Positions 58,336 through 64,000 of a stretch of 64,000 nucleotides of DNA are shown piece by piece. Source of the stretch: Streptomyces sp. CBMA152. GTDB taxonomy: Bacteria; Actinomycetota; Actinomycetes; Streptomycetales; Streptomycetaceae. Position numbers and translations under genes: made by a program. The DNA is taken from NCBI RefSeq assembly GCF_014596475.1, contig NZ_MECJ01000033.1, forward strand, positions 558,001-622,000, written 5' to 3'. The number at the start of each line of letters is the position of its first letter. Position 1 is the first letter of the stretch. The notes beneath the pieces were generated by a model. The model saw only the letters and a program-made list of their open reading frames with translations. It was not told the origin of the DNA and did no database searches.

Positions 58336-59303
58336 TTGGACGCCTTGGCCGCCGCGATCTGCCGGGACATGATCGTCGTCAGTTCGTACGCGGTGTGGGA
58401 CGCCGCCACCGAGGTGATCTCGGCGTGGTCGTACGCCGGGGCGACCTCGACGACGTCGGCCGAGACCAGGTTGCAGGAGGCCAGGCCCCGCAGGATCTCC
58501 AGGAGTTCGCGCGAGGTCATGCCGCCGGCCTCGGGGGTGCCGGTGCCGGGGGCGTGCGCCGGGTCGAGGCAGTCGATGTCGATCGAGATGTAGAGCGGGC
58601 GGTCGCCGATGCGCTGGCGCAGCTGGTCGGCGATCTCGTCGGCGCCCCGGCGGTAGACGTCGGCCGAGGTGACGATGCCGAAGCCCATCTTCTCGTCGTC
58701 GGTCAGGTCCTGCTTGCCGTAGAGCGGGCCACGCGTGCCGACGTGCGAGAGCGCCTCGGTGTCGAGGATGCCCTCCTCGACGGCGCGGCGGAACGGGGTG
58801 CCGTGGGTGTACTCGGCGCCGAAGTAGGTGTCCCAGGTGTCCAGGTGCGCGTCGAAGTGGAGCAGCGCGACCGGGCCGTGCTTCTTGGCGACCGAGCGGA
58901 GCAGCGGCAGCGCGATGGTGTGGTCGCCGCCGAGCGTCATCAGGCGGGCGCCGGTGCCGAGCAGGTCGTCGGCGGCGGCTTCGATCGTGTCCACGGCCTC
59001 GTTGATGTTGAACGGGTTCACGGCGATGTCGCCGCCGTCCGCGACCTGGGCGAGCGCGAAGGGCGAGGCGTCCTGCGCCGGGTTGTACGGGCGCAGCAGA
59101 CGGGAGGCCTCGCGGATGGCGTTGCCGCCGAAGCGGGCGCCGGGGCGGTAGGAGACCCCGCTGTCGAAGGGCACGCCGATGACGGCGACATCGGCGGTGC
59201 CGACCTCGTCCAGGCGCGGCAGCCGGGCGAAGGTCGCGGGCCCGGCGTACCGCGGGACGCGGGACGAGTCGATCGGACCGCGCGGCGTTTCGTTGCTGCT
59301 CAT
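58332..59303 (-). CDS. Agmatinase/guanidinobutyrase-type ureohydrolase
   Basis: A 323-residue binuclear Mn ureohydrolase. All metal motifs are intact: GGDHTIALPL (about 130), HFDAHLDTWD (about 158-167) and SIDIDCLDPAHAPGTGTPEAGG (about 240-262). The N-terminal PRYAGPATFARLPRL and GVPFDSGVSYRPGARFGGNAIREASRLLRPYN are typical of the agmatinase (SpeB) branch, which includes 4-guanidinobutyrase (GbuA) and guanidinopropionase. The downstream ThDP partner favours guanidinobutyrase, releasing urea and GABA; agmatinase remains possible. Start ATG 59303 with GAAGGG 8 nt upstream. Divergent from a PucR-type regulator, with direct repeats between. Confidence 0.87.
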   Translation of the reverse strand: MSSNETPRGPIDSSRVPRYAGPATFARLPRLDEVGTADVAVIGVPFDSGVSYRPGARFGGNAIREASRLLRPYNPAQDASPFALAQVADGGDIAVNPFNINEAVDTIEAAADDLLGTGARLMTLGGDHTIALPLLRSVAKKHGPVALLHFDAHLDTWDTYFGAEYTHGTPFRRAVEEGILDTEALSHVGTRGPLYGKQDLTDDEKMGFGIVTSADVYRRGADEIADQLRQRIGDRPLYISIDIDCLDPAHAPGTGTPEAGGMTSRELLEILRGLASCNLVSADVVEVAPAYDHAEITSVAASHTAYELTTIMSRQIAAAKASK

Positions 59304-59327
59304 GTGAATTGCCCTTCGTTTCAGCGA

Positions 59328-59375
59328 TTCATGCAGTTTGTGCCGTTCACGTATTTCATGCACTTCCTGCAGTTC
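59328..59375. promoter_or_regulatory. Direct repeats between the ureohydrolase and PucR genes
   Basis: TTCATGCAGTT (59328-59338) and TTCATGCACTT (59355-59365) are 27 bp apart, with a third half-copy CCTGCAGTTC at 59366. They sit 25-72 bp upstream of the ureohydrolase ATG and are a candidate PucR binding array; regulator binding is inference. Confidence 0.4.
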
Positions 59376-59442
59376 ACCACGACGATAGGTGGCCGAAAGG
59401 CGACATTGAAGTGTACGTTTCGCACACTCCTGACGCCGATGA

Positions 59443-59457
59443 TGGATGGACCATCCA
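59443..59457. promoter_or_regulatory. Perfect 15-bp palindrome at the PucR start
   Basis: TGGATGG-A-CCATCCA lies 2 bp before the ATG at 59460. If translation starts there it is in the leader and could be an autoregulatory operator or hide the RBS; if translation starts at 59439 or 59442 it is coding. Confidence 0.35.
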
Positions 59458-59459
59458 CC

Positions 59460-60893
59460 ATGCCGGACACCCCCGTCCCACCCACCACTCCCGTCCCGCT
59501 CTCCGCCCTGCTGGCCCGCACGGATCTCGGCCTGCGGCAGATCGCCGGGCCGCCCGAGGCCGATGTGCACTGGGTGCACACCTCGGAGATGGCCGACCCG
59601 TATCCGTATCTCCTCGGCGGGGAGCTGCTGCTGACGGCGGGCGTGCAGCTCACCGACCCGGAGCGGTACGCGGCGCGGGTCGCGGAGGCGGGTGCGGCGG
59701 CGCTCGGCTTCGGTGTCACGCCGGTGTACGACACGGTCCCGGCGGCGCTTGTCGACGCCTGTGAGCGGCACGGGCTGCCGCTGCTCGAAGTGCCGCCGAC
59801 CACCACCTTCACCGCGATCGCCCGTGCGGTGTGGGGCCTGATGACGCAGGCCCGCCACCATGAGCTGCGCCGGGTCTCGCAGGCCCAGCAGGGACTCGCC
59901 TCGGCGGCCGCGCGGCCCGACCCCGTTCCGGCGGTCCTGCACCAGCTGGCGACCCGGCTCGGCGGCTGGGCGGGGCTGCTCGCCCCCGAGGGCGCGGCCC
60001 TCCAGGCGGCGGGCCGGGACCCGTCCCCGCGCGCGTCGGCGGCGCTGCGCCACCTCGCGGCCGTGGTCGCCCCGGGCACCCCCGGCTCCCCCGCGTCCGC
60101 CACCGACACGAGCGCGGACGCGCACCTCGCCGCGTACGCGCTGGCCGGGCCGCAGGGCCTGGTGCTCGGGATCGTGGCCGAGGGGCGTGAACCCGGCGAC
60201 CACACCATCGCCGGGGTCGCCTCCGTGCTGCTCTCGCTGCTCACCGCACCCCGCCAGGGCGCGGGCGAGGCCGCGCGCTCGGCCGCGCTCGTACGGCTGC
60301 TGCTCGGGGCCGCGCCCGGCGAGGTGGCGCCGCTGCTCGGGGCCGCGCCCTGGACCGTCGTCCACGCGCGCGGTGAGGGCGCCCCGCCCGATCTCGGCAG
60401 CCCTCTGGTGGACGCGGACGACGGCCACGCGCGCGTGCTCGTCCCCGGCGGGCAGGAGGTGGGCCCGCGCCCCGGCTGGACGCTCGGCGTCAGCGCGCCC
60501 GTGGCGGCCGACGGCCTGGCCGCCGCCGACGCCCAGGCCGCCCGGGCCCTGCGCCGCGCGGAGGCCGCCCGGACCGCGCTGGTGCGCCATCGCACGGGCG
60601 GATACGCCTCGTTGGTGGATCCGGAGGAAGCCGCCGCGTACGCGCGTCAGCTGCTCGCGCCGCTCTCCGAGCCGCTGCTCACGACCCTGCGCACCTGGCT
60701 CTCGCTGCACGGCAGCTGGGACCGCACGGCCGTGGCGCTCGGCGTGCACCGCAACACCGTGCGCCAGCGCCTGGCCCGCTGCGCGGCCCTGCTCGACGCC
60801 GACCTGGACGACATGGACGTACGCACCGAGCTGTGGCTGGCGCTCCGGGGTGCGGGCGGGAGTGCTGAGTCTCACTCTGGACAGTGCGAGTGA
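59460..60893 (+). CDS. PucR-family transcriptional regulator
   Basis: A 477-residue regulator. The N-terminal PucR domain has VHWVHTSEMADPYPYLLGGELLLTAG in parts (about 36-61; the S-E-x-x-D-P-x-P-x-L pattern). The C-terminal HTH_30 domain is TLRTWLSLHGSWDRTAVALG then VHRNTVRQRLARCAALL (about 415-452). PucR regulators control purine and amino-acid or amine catabolism. It is divergent from the ureohydrolase-ThDP pair, which fits that role. The ATG at 59460 (MPDTPVPP) is preferred; ATGs at 59439 and 59442 would add 6-7 residues and overlay a palindrome. Stop at 60893. Confidence 0.87.
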   Translation: MPDTPVPPTTPVPLSALLARTDLGLRQIAGPPEADVHWVHTSEMADPYPYLLGGELLLTAGVQLTDPERYAARVAEAGAAALGFGVTPVYDTVPAALVDACERHGLPLLEVPPTTTFTAIARAVWGLMTQARHHELRRVSQAQQGLASAAARPDPVPAVLHQLATRLGGWAGLLAPEGAALQAAGRDPSPRASAALRHLAAVVAPGTPGSPASATDTSADAHLAAYALAGPQGLVLGIVAEGREPGDHTIAGVASVLLSLLTAPRQGAGEAARSAALVRLLLGAAPGEVAPLLGAAPWTVVHARGEGAPPDLGSPLVDADDGHARVLVPGGQEVGPRPGWTLGVSAPVAADGLAAADAQAARALRRAEAARTALVRHRTGGYASLVDPEEAAAYARQLLAPLSEPLLTTLRTWLSLHGSWDRTAVALGVHRNTVRQRLARCAALLDADLDDMDVRTELWLALRGAGGSAESHSGQCE

Positions 60894-60959
60894 CCGCCGG
60901 GTAACTTCATTATTCAATCTGAGCAAGCGCTTAGCCACTGGTTGTGAGGAGGGCGTCCC

Positions 60960-62117
60960 GTGCGCCGTACGGTATTCAACGAGGACCACGAGGCGTTCCG
61001 GGAGACCATCCGGGCCTTCATCGAGGCCGAGGTCGTGCCCGTCTACGACGAGTGGTACGCGGCGGGCCAGGCGCCCCGGGACTTCTACTACAAGCTCGGT
61101 GAGCTGGGCGTCTTCGGTATCCGCGTGGACGAGGAGTTCGGCGGCGCGGGCATCGACTCGCACAAGTTCGAAGCCGTGATGTACGAGGAGACGGCCCGCG
61201 CGGGCGTCAACTTCGGCGGCTCCGGCGTCCACGTCCTGCTCGGCCTGCCGTACATCCAGATGCTGGCGAGCGACGAGCAGAAGAAGCGCTTCCTGCCGAA
61301 GTTCGTCTCCGGCGAGGAGATGTGGGCGCTCGCGATGACCGAGCCGGGCACCGGCTCCGACGTCGCCGGCATGAAGACCACCGCGAAGCTCTCCGAGGAC
61401 GGCACGCACTACGTCCTCAACGGCGCCAAGACGTTCATCACCGGCGGTGTGCACGCCGACCGCGTCATCGTCTGCGCCCGCACCTCCGCGCCGACCGCCG
61501 AGGACCGCCGCCACGGCATCTCCCTCTTCGCCGTCGACACCAAGTCCGAGGGCTACTCCATCGGCCGCAAGCTCGACAAGCTCGGCCTGAAGACCTCCGA
61601 CACCGCCGAGCTGGCGTTCGTCGACGTCAAGGTCCCCGTCGAGGACCTGCTGGGCGAGGAGAACAAGGGCTTCTACTACCTCGGCCACAACCTCGCCTCC
61701 GAGCGCTGGGGCATCGCGTTCGGCGCGTACGCGCAGGCCAAGGCGGCCGTCCGGTTCGCCAAGGAGTACGTCCAGGAGCGCACCGTCTTCGGCAAGCCGG
61801 TCGCCACGTTCCAGAACACCAAGTTCGAACTGGCCGCCTGCCAGGCCGAGGTGGACGCCGCCGAGGCCGTCGCCGACCGCGCCCTGGAGGCCCTGGACGC
61901 GGGCGAGCTGACCCCGGCCGAGGCCGCGTCCGCGAAGCTGTTCTGCACCGAGGTCGCGCACCGCGTCATCGACCGCTGCCTCCAGCTGCACGGCGGCTAC
62001 GGCTTCATGAACGAGTACCCGATCGCCCGGCTGTACGCCGACAACCGCGTCAACCGGATCTACGGCGGCACCAGCGAGATCATGAAGACGATCATCGCCA
62101 AGGACATGGGTCTGTGA
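60960..62117 (+). CDS. Acyl-CoA dehydrogenase
   Basis: A 385-residue flavoprotein, FAD-dependent alpha,beta-dehydrogenation of an acyl-CoA. The first signature is LAMTEPGTGSDVAG (about 120-135); the second is LQLHGGYGFMNEYPIARLYADNRV (in parts, about 340-363). The ending is IYGGTSEIMKTIIAKDMGL: Gly occupies the site of the medium-chain enzyme's catalytic Glu (YEGT), so the base must be elsewhere, as in the long-chain and isovaleryl branches. Start GTG 60960 with GAGGAGGG 6-13 nt upstream. GTGA overlap with the thioesterase gene. The chain length cannot be told. Confidence 0.92.
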   Translation: MRRTVFNEDHEAFRETIRAFIEAEVVPVYDEWYAAGQAPRDFYYKLGELGVFGIRVDEEFGGAGIDSHKFEAVMYEETARAGVNFGGSGVHVLLGLPYIQMLASDEQKKRFLPKFVSGEEMWALAMTEPGTGSDVAGMKTTAKLSEDGTHYVLNGAKTFITGGVHADRVIVCARTSAPTAEDRRHGISLFAVDTKSEGYSIGRKLDKLGLKTSDTAELAFVDVKVPVEDLLGEENKGFYYLGHNLASERWGIAFGAYAQAKAAVRFAKEYVQERTVFGKPVATFQNTKFELAACQAEVDAAEAVADRALEALDAGELTPAEAASAKLFCTEVAHRVIDRCLQLHGGYGFMNEYPIARLYADNRVNRIYGGTSEIMKTIIAKDMGL

Positions 62118-62974
62118 CCCAGGCCCTCGACGCCCTGCTCGATCTGCTCGACCTTGAGCGGATCGAGCAGGACATCTTCCGGGGCAGCTCGCGCTCGGCG
62201 CTGGTGCCCCGGGTGTTCGGCGGCCAGGTGGCGGCCCAGGCGCTGGTCGCCGCGGGTCGCACCGTCCCGCAGGACCGCACGCCGCACTCCCTGCACGCGT
62301 ACTTCCTGCGCCCCGGCGACCCCGGCGCGCCGATCGTCTACCTGGTCGACCGCATCCGCGACGGCCGCTCCTTCACCACCCGAAGGGTGGTGGCCGTCCA
62401 GCACGGCAAGCCGATCTTCCATCTCTCGGCGTCGTTCCAGACGTACGAGGAGGGCCTGGAGCACCAGGCGGAGATGCCCGCCGCGCCCGACCCGGAGTCG
62501 CTGCCGACGGCCGCCGAGATGCTGCCGCGCCATCTGCCGCCGGACATCGCCCAGCGGCTGATCGAGGCCCGCGCCGCCGTCGACCTGCGCTACGCCGAGG
62601 TCCCGCCGTGGGGCAGCGTCGGCATCCCGCGCGAGCCGCGCTCCCAGGTCTGGTTCCGCACCAACGGCAAGCTCGCGGACGACCCCCTGCTGCACGTCGT
62701 GCTCGCCACGTACGTCTCCGACATGACGCTCCTGGACTCGGTCCTGCTCGCCCACGGCCGGGGCGGCTGGGCGGTCGGCGACGTGGTCGGCGCGTCCCTG
62801 GACCACGCGATGTGGTTCCACCGCCCGTTCCGAGCCGACGAATGGCTCCTCTACGACCAGGAGTCCCCATCAGCCTCGGCGGGCCGGGGCCTCGGCCAGG
62901 CAAGGATCTACACCCAGGCGGGCAACTTGGCGGTAACGGTGATCCAGGAGGGGGTTGTGCGAGTACCCCGGTAA
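62114..62974 (+). CDS. Acyl-CoA thioesterase II (TesB family)
   Basis: A 286-residue double-hotdog thioesterase that hydrolyses acyl-CoA. The N-terminal hotdog has VFGGQVAAQALVAAGRTV (about 34-51) and SLHAYFLRPGDPGAPIVY; the second carries VSDMTLLDSVLL, whose Asp is the catalytic residue in E. coli TesB, and SLDHAMWFHRPFRADEWLLYDQESP (in parts, about 232-256). Start GTG 62114 overlaps the acyl-CoA dehydrogenase stop (GTGA), so both are one transcript and probably act on the same acyl-CoA. Followed by two copies of the dispersed intergenic repeat. Confidence 0.93.
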   Translation: MTQALDALLDLLDLERIEQDIFRGSSRSALVPRVFGGQVAAQALVAAGRTVPQDRTPHSLHAYFLRPGDPGAPIVYLVDRIRDGRSFTTRRVVAVQHGKPIFHLSASFQTYEEGLEHQAEMPAAPDPESLPTAAEMLPRHLPPDIAQRLIEARAAVDLRYAEVPPWGSVGIPREPRSQVWFRTNGKLADDPLLHVVLATYVSDMTLLDSVLLAHGRGGWAVGDVVGASLDHAMWFHRPFRADEWLLYDQESPSASAGRGLGQARIYTQAGNLAVTVIQEGVVRVPR

Positions 62975-62980
62975 GCCGTC

Positions 62981-63027
62981 TTTAGGGGCACGGGGAACTG
63001 CACGACAAGCCCAGCACGGTCCGCAGC
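62981..63027. repeat. Dispersed Streptomyces intergenic repeat, copy D (degenerate)
   Basis: The core has changed to GGGGCACGGGGAACTGCACG, but it keeps the downstream CCAGCACGGTCCGCAG. It lies 7 nt after the thioesterase stop and 45 nt before copy E, so the two form a tandem pair about 91 bp apart. Confidence 0.8.
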
Positions 63028-63071
63028 TGTCGGGAGCCACTCACGTGTGGCGGCGCGCTGCGGTCCCGAGC

Positions 63072-63126
63072 AACTTAAGGGGCGCGGGGAACTGCGCGAC
63101 CAGCCACCCACGGTCCGCAGCCGAAA
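63072..63126. repeat. Dispersed Streptomyces intergenic repeat, copy E
   Basis: A full copy preceded by ACTTAAG with the core GGGGCGCGGGGAACTGCGCG and ending CGGTCCGCAGCCGAA, 2 nt from the stop of the convergent phosphatase-like gene. Its 3' end GCCGAA matches copy A. Confidence 0.85.
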
Positions 63127-63128
63127 CC

Positions 63129-63908
63129 TCAGACCAATTCGGCGGCACCCAGCAGATACTCCGTCATCGGCTCGTAGAACCGCGGATCAGCAACATGGTC
63201 ATCCATGGGGACGGCAACCTGAAGCGTCCCCTCCGCCTCCGCAAGGAACAACGCGGGATCGTTGCAGTCCGCATACCCCACCGCATCGATACCCCGCTGC
63301 GCCGCACACCCCGCCCACCCGTGGTCCGCGACGACCAGATCCGGCAGCGGCCGCCCCTCCCCCGCCAGCGCGTCCAGAATCGCGGCCATCGGCGCGGGCG
63401 AGTGCGTGTGCCACAGCGACGCACCACGCTCGAAGAGCGAGACGTCCGCGAACTGCACCACACACCCCTCATCGGCCCGCACACCGTCGGGGATGCGCAC
63501 GATCTCGCACCCCGCCGCCCGCAGCGCGGCCGCGGTCCGGCTGTGCACGTCGATGAGCGACCCGGGGTGCCCGGTCGCGAACAGCACCCGCTCCCGCCCC
63601 GCCGCGGCCTTCCGCAGCCGCGCCGCCATCCGGTCGAGCGCGTCGACGGTGAGCTCGGGGTCGATGGTGTCCTGGCCGGTGCGGTACTCGGGGTCGTCCA
63701 CCACACCGCAGCGCTCGGCCATCACCGCGAGCACGTCCTGCTCGTCGCTCCAGCGCTCGCCCAGCTCCAGGCCCAGCCAGTAGTGGCGGTCGCCGTTGGC
63801 GAGCTTGCGGTAGTGGGAGAGGTTGTTGTCGCGGGGGGTGGCGACGTCTCCGGCGATACGGGTGCGGACGAGGTGGTCGACGAGAGCGGCACGGCTGGGT
63901 ATCGGCAT
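63129..63908 (-). CDS. Conserved phosphatase-annotated protein
   Basis: A 259-residue soluble protein widely conserved in Streptomyces and annotated only as phosphatase. Visible: MPIPSRAALVDHLVRTRIAGDVATPRDNN start, a substrate-binding-like FATGHPGSLIDVHSRTAAALRAAGCEIV (in parts, about 115-142) that could be a phosphate-binding loop, LWHTHSPAPMAAILD, and LPDLVVADHGWAGCAAQRGIDAVGYADCNDP (about 186-216) with a VADHGW Asp/His motif that could bind metal. I chose ATG 63908 (MPIPSRAAL) rather than the frame to 63971, whose extra 21 residues are low-complexity. No catalytic proof is visible; convergent with the thioesterase gene. Confidence 0.72.
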   Translation of the reverse strand: MPIPSRAALVDHLVRTRIAGDVATPRDNNLSHYRKLANGDRHYWLGLELGERWSDEQDVLAVMAERCGVVDDPEYRTGQDTIDPELTVDALDRMAARLRKAAAGRERVLFATGHPGSLIDVHSRTAAALRAAGCEIVRIPDGVRADEGCVVQFADVSLFERGASLWHTHSPAPMAAILDALAGEGRPLPDLVVADHGWAGCAAQRGIDAVGYADCNDPALFLAEAEGTLQVAVPMDDHVADPRFYEPMTEYLLGAAELV

Positions 63909-64000
63909 GCGCCCATTCTGCCCCGGTGCGGGGCGCGGGGCCCCGCCGTCCCGCGCACTGGACGCGTCCACGCGCGCGTGCGCCCCCGGTACGCCGACTA

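Noticed and set aside
56665..59303. Clavam (CEAS/PAH) biosynthesis from the ThDP/ureohydrolase pair
   Set aside because: No beta-lactam synthetase or clavaminate synthase gene is nearby, and the agmatinase motifs are those of the catabolic branch.
60915..60940. TetR-type operator AAGCGCTT upstream of the acyl-CoA dehydrogenase
   Set aside because: Only the 8-bp centre is symmetric and the flanks do not match, so it is too short to call an operator.

Overview
The window is chromosomal DNA of a high-GC actinomycete, almost certainly a Streptomyces. Coding sequence is very G+C rich, GTG starts and 4-nt ATGA/GTGA gene overlaps are common, and gene families such as CitA, a Tat-secreted GH3 enzyme, an S37 aminopeptidase, a PucR regulator and a Cgl0158-type aldolase are typical of the genus. 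A short intergenic repeat that I recognise from Streptomyces genomes occurs five times. I see no tRNA, rRNA, CRISPR array, insertion sequence or phage gene.

Region 1 (1-16.7 kb, minus strand) is the edge of a peptide natural-product locus. One giant NRPS gene starts at 12978 and runs off the left edge. The 4326 residues present form C-A-T x4 plus the start of a fifth C domain. The first C domain resembles the aryl/acyl-accepting type of DhbF and EntF, and the first A domain carries a threonine code. Upstream on the same strand lie an ABC-2 permease and an unusual fusion of a secreted S15/CocE-type serine hydrolase with an ABC ATPase, plausibly an export and processing unit. Region 2 (16.8-21.2 kb) holds a mycothiol-dependent isomerase-like protein, an APC amino-acid permease, and a LysR regulator divergent from a glutamine-amidotransferase-like protein.

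Region 3 (21.2-29.4 kb) is a myo-inositol catabolic locus: iolC, a Cgl0158-type aldolase, iolB, iolD and iolA/mmsA leftward, and an inosose dehydratase/isomerase-like TIM barrel plus iolG rightward, from a 146-bp divergent control region. Region 4 (29.7-32.7 kb) is a copper-efflux locus: a small HTH protein, a near-ideal CsoR-type operator, copZ, an intrinsic-terminator-like hairpin, and copA. Region 5 (33-38.5 kb) carries citA, recD2, a DUF937 protein and an SDR gene with a late frameshift.

Region 6 (38.6-44.5 kb) is a LacI-controlled carbohydrate operon (Gfo/Idh/MocA oxidoreductase, DUF993 aldolase-like protein, TIM-barrel isomerase, GNAT, second TIM barrel) with a clear LacI-type operator. 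Its substrate is unknown and it is my best candidate for an undescribed pathway. Region 7 (44.3-51.5 kb) has an EamA exporter and a divergent LysR, then exported proteins: a Tat GH3 hydrolase, a tandem-duplicated Cys-rich lipoprotein, a secreted S37 tripeptidyl aminopeptidase and small secreted/membrane proteins.

Region 8 (51.6-64 kb) holds a full-length two-in-one ABC exporter with one degenerate ATP site, a class-A beta-lactamase-fold protein, and a ureohydrolase plus ThDP enzyme divergent from a PucR regulator. That pair fits the arginine transaminase route (2-ketoarginine decarboxylase plus guanidinobutyrase). An acyl-CoA dehydrogenase/thioesterase pair and a phosphatase-annotated protein close the window.
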